The notes under the pieces: model-generated | What the model saw: only the letters and a program-made list of their open reading frames with translations | What the model was told of the DNA's origin: nothing | Database searches by the model: none | From: Bathynomus jamesi | Taxonomy: Eukaryota > Arthropoda > Malacostraca > Isopoda > Cirolanidae | Reading direction: 5' to 3' | NCBI GenBank assembly: GCA_023014485.1 | Contig: JAJOZX010000875.1 | Span: 749,501 to 813,500 of the forward strand | DNA: 64,000 bases | Part shown: one piece after another, positions 21,666 to 31,652 of the stretch | How positions within the stretch are numbered: position 1 is the first letter of the stretch | Layout: every line of letters begins with the position of its first letter | Translations under genes and position numbers: made by a program

Positions 21666-24600
21666 AACCGTGAATGACGATGAGGTACAGCACCCCATCA
21701 TCGACATTACGGATGACCCCTACGACAGTGTAGTTGTGATCACAGAATCCTCCCCTGTCAACGAACCCTCACCAGTGATAACGGTAGCACGTCCAAAGCG
21801 GAGGTATGATGAAGAGAACCCCACGTCAGGTATAAAGCGACCGAAATACGCGCCTGTTGTTAGCCAACCACCACCGTTAATAGATCCCCAACCCTCAACC
21901 TCTTACGCAACAATCCCCCGAGCAGCAGCTCCCGCTAATATATCCCCTTATTCATCCGCCACAGTTGCCCCCCGTTCTGTTGAGTCTACAATAATAGACT
22001 CCAGGCCCTCAACGTCTTACGCAACAAGCCCCCCAGCAGCACCTTCCGCTAATATATCCCCTTATTCATCCGCCACAGTTGCCCCCCGTTCTGTTGAGGA
22101 TGATATAACGTTTGAGTTGGTGCGCTCCGCAGCCCCCACCCCAGCCTTGACTAGAAATCGGTATAGAGTCAGTGTCGACCCTAGAGCCATGTATAGCAAT
22201 GGAATTGAGCGCGGGCTACGCCGGGTTGTACAGCGTATTGTAGAGTTTGCTCTTCTGAACCGCGACGAGCGTGAAGTCAGGACGAGTCTGTCATTCGGAT
22301 TCGGGTCCGATGACGGTGATGTAGATGGTTATTGGGTAGTAGTGCCATTTAGACGTTCGGCGGCTGAAGATGTAGAATATATATTAGGACGTATAATGCA
22401 AGCCGCCCAAAGTAGTATAGCCTTCAATATGGACAACTTCACGGTAAATATTGATCGTGTATTCCGTGTTGCGGGTCATAGTGCCATACCGTATACTCTT
22501 AACCTCAATTCTCAAGCTATTTATAGACGGCATATAAACGTCGATTCGTGGTTGCGGCTTTATAGCAGTAGTCTTGGCTCGCATGTTTACTGTACAAAAT
22601 ACACAGACTCAAAAAATTTAGCTGCCTACGGTCGTGGAACGTGCCCGTAAACTATCTGTAGACTGTGAACTTGAATTTGACTGTAATATGGGTCCTGAAG
22701 AGCTGAGAAGGGTAGAACAGGAAATGAATGTTGTATTTGGGTTGGATGATCATCGTAGGACTGTGTATGTTTTTAAAAGCTGTGTGAGAGATCGTACAAG
22801 GCCCCTACTTATCTTAGGTCTGTCAGGGGCAACGTATCTCCCCATCCGTAATATAAGGTGCCTTTACGCGAGTTATGACAAACGTCGAAAATATGGACGG
22901 CATCATGATTTGTGTAAGGGATGCCTCGAGTTTGCGGATGATATAGTGAAACATTGTAAAGAATGTCACATGGTATGTGAACAGTGTAAAAGCTCCATAT
23001 GTGAAAGCCGTGTAGTTGAAGCTGAGAAGAGGGATTGTAATGTGTGTAGACGCACATTTTTCAATAATAGCTGTTTTGATCTCCATAAATCAACTGGCAC
23101 GTGCAGGAAAATGAGAATCTGTGAATGTGGTATGTTTCACACAATGGATAATTGGGAAAAATTTAAGCACAAATGTGACGAAATTCACTGTCCTACATGC
23201 CAGGAAGAATATAAGGCGGATGGAGTAAAACATGTATGTTATATGAAAGACGCCAAGCCTAAAAACAAACCCTGTATAACTGTATACTACGATATAGAAA
23301 CATATACGAATGCTGAAACCAAAGAGGTAATTTCACATTTACTTGTGAGCCAGACTATCTGCGATGAATGTATGGAGATCGAATGTGACGAGTGCCCCAA
23401 ATGCGGTAAACGGACAAACGTTTTTAAAACGAATGTCCACGATAGTCCTGTGAAACTATTTGTGTCCTAAATTGTCAAGTTAGCCGACAAGTTCAAAAAA
23501 ATGACTGTATATTCTCGCCCATAACGGGGCAAAGTTTGACACGCAGTTCCTTTATAAGGAGTTGCTTGAACACGAATCCTCTGAGATTTACAGGTGATCC
23601 ATTGAAAAGAGGCAACAAATTAATACAGATGCAAATAGAGGCAATGTACAATTTAGACACTTTATTATTCACACCTTGTAAATTAGCAAAGCTACCCAAG
23701 GTGATGGCGTCGTAGCAGCTGAAGTTTCCAAAGGGATACTTCCTTACACTTTCCTCACTAGCGAGACTTTAAACTACGTAGGCCCACCACCACCCAAACA
23801 TTATTTTAACTATGATTGTATGAGTGTAGATGAACGTGAAGACTTTGATCGATACTACAACAGTTTTAATGAAAGTAATCCTTATAATATAGCTGATGAA
23901 TGTGAGCGTTATTGCGTGAATGATGTGCGTGTGCTTAGAGTATGCTTCCAGGCCTTTAGAAGGATGTACATAGGTCGTTTCAAATGCGATCCGCTGCAAG
24001 TCGCAACCACCATCGCGTCATTATGTTTTACGGTGTTCAAAAATAACTTCATGCCTAAAGCCACCTTAGCCATTATTCACCGAAACAACCCCCGCAGTTA
24101 CGGGCACAAGGATATTTACTGGCTCATACACCTACAGCAACAGACAGGTGTATACATAAAGCACGCCCGCAACACGGGTAAAGTACCCATTAAGATTAAT
24201 GGACGTGTTTTTTGGGTTGATGGGTTAAGTGAAAACCGTGTCACTGGTGTGAAGACTGTGTACTCCTTTAACGGATGCTGGTGGCATGGATGTCCCCGTC
24301 CTGAGTGCGGAATCGCCGGAGATATCCACGGTAGATCTCCTGTCGACTGTCTTGCATGGACCCGCACCCGCGATCAAATTATAGGATCCCAGTTCACTCA
24401 CAAAGTCTTGTTGGAGCATGAATATGATGCACGGATGGAGACAGACGAGGTGTACCGTGAGGAAATAAACACGATCAAGCGTTCAATGGTGCTGGATCCT
24501 CTCAAATGTGGTGATAGCTTGTTTGGAGGACGTACAAATCCATTCAGACTATACTTTCCACCTACGGAGGGTGTGAAGCTCCATTACTACGATTTCTGTT

Positions 24601-25948
24601 CTTTATACCCATACGTGATGAAGAACAATCCGTACCCCGTGGGCGCTCCTGAGAAACTGGTGGGACCTAACCTGCCCTCCATCAATGAATTTTCAAGAAA
24701 TTTGAATGATCGTTACTTTGGGCTCTCTTTCGTAGACGTACTCCCCCCACGCAATTTATGGATGCCAATCTTACCTGTCGTTATCGACCACAAGCTCATG
24801 TTCCCCTGTGCGTGAAGTGCGCGGAAGAGAATAACGGCGATTGTAACCATATACCCCACCAGCGTAAGATCAGAGGCGTATATACAAGTCCTGAGCTGGC
24901 CCTAGCCGTACGCCATGGGTATAGAATACTGAAGATACATGAGGTGTGGAGGTTTCAGAAGCTACCCAACCTTTTCACACCATATATAAACGCATTTTTG
25001 AAGGATAAGGTTGAGGCATCAGGGTATCCGCGAGGAGTTGATACCGAAGATGAAAAGTCTGCCTATATTCAACGTTACCGCGACCGCGAAGGTATACAAC
25101 TTGATCGTGCCCAAATTGCAAAGAATCCTGGCAAGCGCTTTAGTGCAAAGTTGTGTCTAAACAGTCTATGGGGAAAATTTGCACAGAATACCGGCAAAGG
25201 GAACATTCATTTGGCACAAAGTTATAGTGATGTCTGGGATTATGCCAATGCTCCCGATAAAGAGGTCATGGAGATCGTGAATGTAGGTAATACTTACATA
25301 ATAAAGTACAACAACACTGAATTGGCCACAGATACCTCAAGGGTTACAAACATACCTGTGGCCAGCTTCACAACAGCCTACGCCCGTATAAAACTTTGGG
25401 GTCTATTGCATTCTCTTGGGCGGAGAGTATTGTATGCCGATACAGATAGCGTGATATTCACAGAGAGGGAGGGTGAATACATGCCTGCTATTGGGGAGTT
25501 CCTCGGCGAGCTCACTGATGAGATCAAGGATGAGTATGGGGACAACGCATACGCCGACTCTTTTGTCTCAACAGGACCTAAAACTTATGGGGTACGGGTG
25601 AGGGTGGGGGAGGATATGAAATATATCGTGAAGGCAAAGGGTATTACGCTCAACCATGCGAATCGGCGGGTTGTTAACTTTGAATCGTTGAAGGATCTAG
25701 TGTGTTGGACGATGAGAGGCGAACGACCTCCCCAACTAACTGTAGGCACCCACAATTTTCGGGCGCAGAAGCTGGGGGGCGTGAAGGAACTTAGGGGAAC
25801 GAAGGTGTGCCGTAACACCTATAGGAAACGTTACCAGTTACCTGGTACCTATGATACCGTACCCTTTGGATACCATAACTTTGATGCGTCTATTGTTAAC
25901 TTACTTATCACACGTATTTGTAAATATGTTCTTGTATATAATCTTTGA
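21666..25948 (+). pseudogene. POLB: Protein-primed family B DNA polymerase of P2, several frameshifts
   Basis: The exon begins after a strong acceptor (CTTCTCCCACAG, 21665). The N-terminal part is disordered and proline-rich with a duplicated 38-residue unit. A globular region (SVDPRAMYSNGIERGLRRVV) and a Cys/His zinc-ribbon block (22900-23250, for example CPTCQEEYKADGVKHVC) follow. Exo I YYDIET is near 23289; the Exo II region (23470-23800) is frameshifted; Exo III YCVNDVRVL is near 23910. Palm motif A, YDFCSLYP, is near 24589; motif B, KLCLNSLWGKFAQ, is near 25150; motif C, YADTDSV, is near 25435. Breaks lie near 22635, 23470, 23710 and 24805. The family replicates Polintons from a terminal protein. 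All catalytic motifs survive, but this copy cannot make a full product. Confidence 0.9.
21892..22104 (+). repeat. 114-bp tandem duplication in the polymerase N-terminus
   Basis: Two in-frame copies encode PSTSYAT followed by ANISPYSSATVAPRSVE. They are almost identical at the DNA level (AATATATCCCCTTATTCATC in both). The duplication lies in the disordered proline/serine-rich linker and keeps the frame. Confidence 0.85.
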
Positions 25949-25975
25949 TGTATCTATTGTTAACTTATTTATTAC

Positions 25976-26097
25976 ACGTATTTGTAAATATATATAACTT
26001 GAATATCTCGTTTATTAAATCGTATTTGTAAATATATATAACTTGAATATCTCGTTTATTAAATAAATCATGTTTCAATTAGCGTTTCACTTTCTCC

Positions 26098-26132
<35 letters not shown>

Positions 26133-26292
26133 CAGGTGAAAGTTCTAAGCTCCGCCCACTGTAAGACCAGCAACGTGAGTCATGCTACTATCTGGGATTC
26201 CCTGCGTGGTCAGTCGACTGCAGTAAGCCCTTGAGATCAGACGTGTATTCGCCAGCGTAGAAGAAAAAAAGGAGATCAGACGTGTATTCAGA
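25976..26292 (+). promoter_or_regulatory. Leader/promoter region of the P2 accessory cassette
   Basis: It starts with a 44-bp tandem pair (CGTATTTGTAAATATATATA) and continues with the block shared with P1 (TTTCAATTAGCGTTTCACTT). A (TG)n run ends in GGCAG, a possible splice acceptor near 26135. TAAGCTCCGCCCACTG (about 26146) and paired TCAGACGTGTATTC motifs precede the ATG. The same layout precedes gene A in P1, which argues for a conserved transcription or splicing signal. Confidence 0.5.
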
Positions 26293-26882
26293 ATGGCTAC
26301 CTTTAATATTGCTTGTACAACGTTTATGAAATGGTATTCAGCAAAGTGTGAAGATGTGGTGGATACCGAAAAACTTCCTATTCCCCCTCCTATGCCTCTT
26401 TTAAAACCACATTGGATTGTGCGAAGTTGCAAGATGTACAAATACTCTACGGATGTTCTGGTGAGACCGTTGAAGGCTTTCGTTGCACAGACGATGTGCT
26501 GAAGTATGCTGTAGAGCTAAACTTTATAAAGTCTCACATATACCGTGAAGTAAAAGAAACAACGCGTGCAGAAGAGAAGCAGCAGGTATGGATAATGAGT
26601 CTTGTGGATGGGTGGTGTGACAAGCGGTATTATGTCATGTTACACCATGTCGATTACTCATACCCTACGACTGAAAATGTGAATCTCGTCATCATGGACA
26701 ATCTTAAGTATTTTTATCACTATATTAATGTATATCATGATGAGGTTCGTAGTGAGGTTGTGGCTAGTGCCCTGCGTGAGTTTTTAACAGACTTTAGAGA
26801 CGAGTATCGTTTGCTGGGCAGAAAGGAAAAATATGAGCATATGTTCCTCTCAAATAGTGCGCCGGAGTGTGAAGATGTTTAG
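26293..26882 (+). pseudogene. Accessory gene A of P2, one-base frameshift
   Basis: It begins MATFNIACTTFMKWYSAKC at 26293. It loses the frame near 26385, where a C-run is one base shorter than in the P1 copy. The correct frame resumes as LQDVQILYGCSGETVEG and is open to the stop at 26882. It is about 197 codons and close to the P1 protein (936-1514), with five extra codons (HIYRE) near 26535. Function is unknown; there is no signal peptide, membrane segment or recognised motif. Confidence 0.65.
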
Positions 26883-27199
26883 TAAAACATTATAAAATGT
26901 GCCTAGTTCGTGAAAATTATCCTGAGGGAAACTGTCTGGGGTCGTAAAAACCGAAATTAATTCTTGTACCGGAAAAAACACCTACCCAATATAATGGGGT
27001 ACAACAATTCGCCGCACACGTTTCATTAGATTATGGTGCGACTCGCACCTCACGGATCATACGAGTTCGAACAAGCCCATTCACGTATCATCAGGGTGAG
27101 TCAGCCGCCCATCGAACCGTTCCTGCCTACCTGCGTGCCTCACGCGGCTCATAGTTATCTCAGAGCTTGAACCGAGTGGACGTGCGCTCCTCGAATACG

Positions 27200-27367
27200 A
27201 TGGAACTTCCTTTGAGCAGCATTCTCAACGCCTCGTACGATGTGTCCGTGACGAAATCGTTGCGCGTGTTCAGGCGTAAATCCGGTACCGTTAGCTATGT
27301 ACTGGAAACGGAATGTAGACAAACAAACAAACGGAATGTTGTTTATTTAAGTCGAGGAGATGAATAG
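27200..27367 (+). CDS. Accessory gene B of P2 (55 aa)
   Basis: I chose the ATG at 27200 (MELPLSSILNASYDVSVTKS); the upstream in-frame region back to a stop at 27152 has no ATG. The product is small and basic, with RRKSGTVSYVLETECR, and ends YLSRGDE. Its stop overlaps the start of gene C (ATGAATAG, 27360-27367), a viral-type coupling. It is absent from P1, where the region is deleted. No family is recognised. Confidence 0.5.
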   Translation: MELPLSSILNASYDVSVTKSLRVFRRKSGTVSYVLETECRQTNKRNVVYLSRGDE

Positions 27368-27923
27368 AATCTTCGTGATAGTTGAGAAGTGGAGTGAAGA
27401 TCGTTATAAAATACCTGCTAACGTAGGTACAAGAAGAGAGCAGATTAGTGACGCACCCTCATACGCCGTTGTATGTACGTTGTGTATAAATAACGATCGG
27501 CCATGCATTGATATACGGCTGATGTGGAAGAATGCTTCTGATAATAACGCTCTTGTTCCTACGCGAAACCGTTTCATCCTCGACAGAATGTTTGAAATCG
27601 TCGGATTCCGCAAGCTGAAACCTATATTAGACGCGCGTGTTACGGATATGCTTTATTTTGATACAGTACTTGAATACGCATACACCGCTCTGCTCGATGG
27701 GTTTACCGAGTGTAGGGCTGAACAAGGTGAGAATGGTCTAGAGCTGGACGTTTATTTAAAAAGTTTAGACTCTTTGAAATACCATGAACTTTGGTACAAA
27801 GCAATTGATCGGTACAAGGCTGAGCTCACCTACACCGTTCACCCTGAAGAACTATTTCTTTATATAACGAGCAGTTGTCGTAACGACTTAGAAGATTATT
27901 TCAATTGCCGCTATGTTGAGTGA
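27360..27923 (+). CDS. Accessory gene C of P2 (187 aa)
   Basis: An intact frame that starts MNRIFVIVEKWSEDRYKIPA and ends CRNDLEDYFNCRYVE. It is mixed alpha/beta in composition and has no low complexity. Tryptophans lie in LMWKNASDNN and YHELWYKAIDRY. There is no signal peptide or membrane helix. It overlaps gene B by 8 bases and gene D by 11 bases, so the three are probably translated from one message. P1 keeps only its last 70 bases (about 1548-1620). The function is unknown and I match no domain. Confidence 0.65.
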   Translation: MNRIFVIVEKWSEDRYKIPANVGTRREQISDAPSYAVVCTLCINNDRPCIDIRLMWKNASDNNALVPTRNRFILDRMFEIVGFRKLKPILDARVTDMLYFDTVLEYAYTALLDGFTECRAEQGENGLELDVYLKSLDSLKYHELWYKAIDRYKAELTYTVHPEELFLYITSSCRNDLEDYFNCRYVE

Positions 27924-28263
27924 AGATGAGTTCACGATTGAAAAGCTCGGGTCGGTAGAAATAAACCCTCGATTGGAAAGGCGTGTTTATAAACTTGTGT
28001 TTAATAATGTAGCTAACGATGAACTCTTTGTGCGTGCTTTTGATTGTATTCTAGACGTATTTAAAGATGACTTACCAACCGGTTGTAAAGTGGGAACAAA
28101 AATAGTACTGAACGATATGAAAGCCCTTCATATCGAGTACAGGTTTCCCTATACTTTAAGCGGTGAAATATTATTAAACCGCGTATACTGCGTAATGCAG
28201 AGCAATAATGATGTAATTGTAGACTCGATTAAGTGCGAGTTTAGTATTTTGAAAAAAAAGTGA
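27913..28263 (+). CDS. Accessory gene D of P2 (116 aa)
   Basis: An intact frame beginning MLSEDEFTIEKLGSVEINPR and ending IKCEFSILKKK. Its start overlaps the end of gene C. The pattern of a short strand, a helix (ELFVRAFDCILDVFKDD), strands, and a final SNNDVIVDSIKCEF loosely recalls the globular domain in the polymerase N-terminus (about 22110-22470). A shared fold is therefore possible, though I only see a pattern. P1 holds a frameshifted fragment. AT-rich sequence without genes follows. Confidence 0.6.
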   Translation: MLSEDEFTIEKLGSVEINPRLERRVYKLVFNNVANDELFVRAFDCILDVFKDDLPTGCKVGTKIVLNDMKALHIEYRFPYTLSGEILLNRVYCVMQSNNDVIVDSIKCEFSILKKK

Positions 28264-28287
28264 AATGTATTTATATATTTACATATT

Positions 28288-28318
<31 letters not shown>

Positions 28319-28865
28319 TTCAGCTATATTGATGATTATACGATTTCTTATGTTGCGCGGTAGAAGATAAAGTGTATGTATTTATTTATTTAGTTGTGTG
28401 TATATATTTCTGCTATGTTGATGATTATATTATTTCTTAGTTTTTTGATCATTCCAATGTATATTTATTTCTATATATCTCCATAATTGTGTGTGTGTGT
28501 GTGTATATATATATATTTCTCCTGTACTGATATTGACAGATATATTTTTTGATTATATGCATATTCCTCGTTCATATTTCTTAAACTATTATTATTTTTA
28601 ATTGATCATTCAAATGTATATTTATTTTCTATATATTTATAATAAACAGAATGATGCAATGTTGTTTTACTTAATTCTTTTGGTTGTAAACAATTATATC
28701 ATGTTGCACCTTCTAAACCTACTAGCGGAATTCTAAGCCAACTTTTAAGAATTAATTAAATAAATGGCACAATATGGCAACTTAATAATGTATATCTGAA
28801 CAATTAAAATAAAAAGTGGTATCTGGCAACTCTCCATAATAATGTATACCTGAACAATTAAAATG
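28264..28865. other. Right non-coding arm of P2
   Basis: AT-rich sequence with (TA)n near 28296-28318 and two blocks sharing ATTTCTGCTATGTTGATGAT (near 28318 and 28407). From about 28770 it holds repeated TIR-type phrases, GTGGTATCTGGCAACTCTCC and AATGTATACCTGAACAATTA. It ends in the hAT target site TTAAAATG. No gene is seen. Confidence 0.6.
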
Positions 28866-30589
28866 CAAAGCTGGGCACAAACCGTTAATCCGTTAATCGT
28901 TAATTAACGAAGTTAACTTTTTCGTTAACGATTTAACTTTTAAGTTAACTTTGAAAATTATTATCAGACTAATTAACTTCCGTTACATTTAACTTCCGTT
29001 AACTCAAGTCCATTAACCCCAAAAAATCATAAATAAACGTTTAAAAGTTTCTATTATTTTCAGTGCTGAGCAGGTGCGCAATTAATCCGCCACTGTTAAT
29101 AGTGATGAACGAATTTCCATTTCCGCAGTGCAAAATCAGGCGATATATTTGTTTCCGTCGACACAATTTGTGTCTTACCAAATATGGTAGTTATTTATGG
29201 CATTGGTTTGAGCAAAACATGGTCGACTGTAAAATCAGGCGGAAAGATTTGCCATTTGAGTTGAATGTTTCAACTTCTTTCAAGAAATATCACGAGCATT
29301 TTAAGGCACTTTCAATAATATATATGTAACAATTACAACAAATAACTACATTCGTTTCATTTGCAGTCTGTCTCTTGTCAAGTAAGTCATGTATATTTAT
29401 AATATGTCTGTGAGTACCTTATTAGTAGTCTCCTTGATACATTTCAAGAACCATAAAACTGATCAGGTAAGATTTCAATTCTCATGTCACTTTGATGACA
29501 TAAATTAAGTCAATTGATGTCTTACAATGGGAGCGTTTTCACCTTAACCCTTTATGTCCTGGCGGTACTTCTAGGTACCACATCTTTAAAATCTCCATAA
29601 TTATTTTTCTACCCGGTTGATCCTGCCGGTACTTTCAAGTCCCAATGTGAATTAGTTTCTTTATGAGATAATAGATGGCGTTGAGAAGTAAATGTGGCCA
29701 AAGCACTCGACAAGATCCAGGGGGAGGAACAAGCCTACCTTGGGACTCTGCTGCCAACAGTTGCTGCGACAATCTTCAGGCTTAAGGACTTGAAGTCCAA
29801 GGGCCTCGTCTACTGCAGCGCCTTGGTCGACGCAATTTTGACAGGCATCGACAAAAGGTTTGGGCCCCTCCTGGAGGATGACGAATGCCAGCTGGCTGCT
29901 GCCTTCCATCCCAGGTTTCGCCTCATCTGGTTGGACAAGTATGACAACACCAAGGTCGCCAGGGTGAGGAAAAGCATGGAGGGTACAGTCGAGGAGGCCA
30001 TGAAGCAGCAGTCCAACGAAGTGGGCAGCAACAGTGGAGGCAGCAACAACGAGGAGGAGGAGGAGGATGACTTCTTCAGTGCTGTCATCCAGACAAAAGA
30101 GAGCAGCGGAAGCCACAGGTCACTCAAGGGCAAGGCCCAGAACTTGGTTAAGACCTGGCTGGAGACCAACTCCAAGGACTTGCTGACAGATGCTGCCTTC
30201 TTGGGTGAGCAAGTGTTGGTGGACTTGTTCATCAAGTTCAACACAGCCATCCCCTCCAGTGCTGCAGTGGAGCGTTTGTTCTCTATGGGCAAGGACATCC
30301 TGAGGGCCAAGAGATCATCCCTGTCTGATGAAAACTTTGATATGCTAATTTTCATGAAGGGCAACATGCATCTCATGGACAAAATGGAGAACGAGAAGAG
30401 GGAAAATTAAATTATATATATATTGTTTTTTTCATTTTTTTTATAATAAAAGTTAACGTTAACGGTTTATCGGTAACTTCCGTTACATGTTTAACGAATT
30501 AACGGATTAACGGTTAACGAAGTTAACTTTTTGGTTAACGGATTAGCGGTTAACGAAGTTAACTTTTTGGTTAACGGTGCCCACCACTG
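28866..30589 (+). mobile_element. hAT element (1.7 kb) in the right end of P2
   Basis: A perfect 8-bp target duplication, TTAAAATG, lies at 28858-28865 and 30590-30597. The termini are CAAAGCTGGGCAC and the complement of CAGTGGTGGGCACC. Both subterminal regions are rich in GTTAACG motifs. It holds one transposase-derived frame (29694-30410), so it is probably an internally deleted copy. Confidence 0.92.
29694..30410 (+). pseudogene. hAT transposase, C-terminal part
   Basis: An open frame of 238 codons. An acidic linker (NNEEEEEDDFF) is followed by the hAT C-terminal dimerisation domain: FNTAIPSSAAVERLFSMGKD and RSSLSDENFDMLIFMKGN. The N-terminal BED-type zinc finger and the first catalytic Asp region are missing. 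A degenerate 88-codon frame upstream (29063-29329) has no recognised motif. The coding part has higher GC than its flanks and no stops, so the loss is recent. It is truncated and probably not an active transposase. Confidence 0.8.
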
Positions 30590-30686
30590 TTAAAATGGTA
30601 TCTGACAACTCTCCATAATAATGTATACCTGAACAATTAAAATAAAAAGTGGTATCTGGCAACTCAACCTGAACAAGCCATTTACG

Positions 30687-31012
30687 CCTTCTAAGCCAAC
30701 TGGCTGATTAGGAGTCTATAAGACAACTGCCACTCGGCTGAAGTCTTATTATGCACTTGGCTCCTGCCAGGTGAACACCTCTCCTCCTTTCTCTCCTTCT
30801 CCTCTCTTTCTCTTGGGGGATAACGCCGCCTCCAAGTTTCATGACCCCTTGTTGCACCTGCAGCATCCCCCACCCCCTTTGCAACATTGAGTTGTAGCAT
30901 ATCACCCCCTTTGCAACCTTGAGTTGTTGCATACCCCCTTTTGCAACGTTGAGTTGTTGCATATCCCTCTTTGCAACATTCCTGCACTCTCCCTTTTTGA
31001 GGCTATACTACT
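30687..31012 (+). repeat. Right terminal inverted repeat of P2
   Basis: It matches 11080-11445 in inverse orientation over its whole length. It has AACTGGCTGATTAGGAGTCT, CTTGGCTCCTGCCAGGTGAA, CCCCTTGTTGCACCTGCAGC, then units of TTTGCAACATTGAGTTGTTG. It ends TGAGGCTATACTACT. Unit numbers in the TTGCAAC minisatellite differ from the left end. Confidence 0.9.
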
Positions 31013-31652
31013 AGGTTCACCATTATGACCTTGAAAATAAACGGCAACCCATGAAATATCGGCACAAAAATTCACCACAACCAAAAAAATTCAGACTGTT
31101 TTTGGGATATCAATGGTGTTGTCCTCGAAGACTTTACGGAAAGAGGGACAGCAATCAACTCCGCACTATACTGAAACTCTGAAGAAGTTGAAAAACGGAT
31201 CAGGAAGGTTCGTACCCGCAAAAACGCAATCATTGTTCACCATGACAACGCAAGGCCTCACACCAGTGTTCAAATGCGAGAAGCAATTGAGGATCTGCAA
31301 TTCACCGTCTTGCCGCATCCACCATAGAGCTCCGATTTAGTACCATGCGATTTTCACCTCTTTCTTAAACTTAAAGAACATTTCCGTGGAAATCGCCACG
31401 AGTCTGACGAAGAAGTTAAGGTCGCTATGAAATTTTGGTTTCGTAGTCAAAGCTCGAAATTTTACCGCGATGGATTTCAAAAACTCGTTTATCGTTGGCG
31501 TAAATGTATCGAGGTAGAGGGTGATTTTACAGAAAAGTAAATGTATCGTTTTGAATAAACTCTAAGGTACATATCTGCTTTTGTTTCGATAAAATCCTCC
31601 AACCCGTTTAAAATTTATTTGAGTGGAGGCATTACTTTTCAGTCCACCTTTG
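31013..31652 (+). pseudogene. Mariner element, 3' half
   Basis: It continues the transposase cut at 11079 and begins with HHYDLENKRQPMKYRHKN. The DDE-region phrase CACCATGACAACGCAAGGCC lies at 31236-31255. Several stops and frameshifts follow. It ends with AGTGGAGGCATTACTTTTCA and a TA at 31653-31654. Excluding P2, the mariner is about 1.34 kb, a normal full length. Confidence 0.88.

Noticed and set aside
29810..30382. A 190-codon minus-strand frame
   Set aside because: It is antisense to the hAT transposase, whose dimerisation motifs read on the plus strand.
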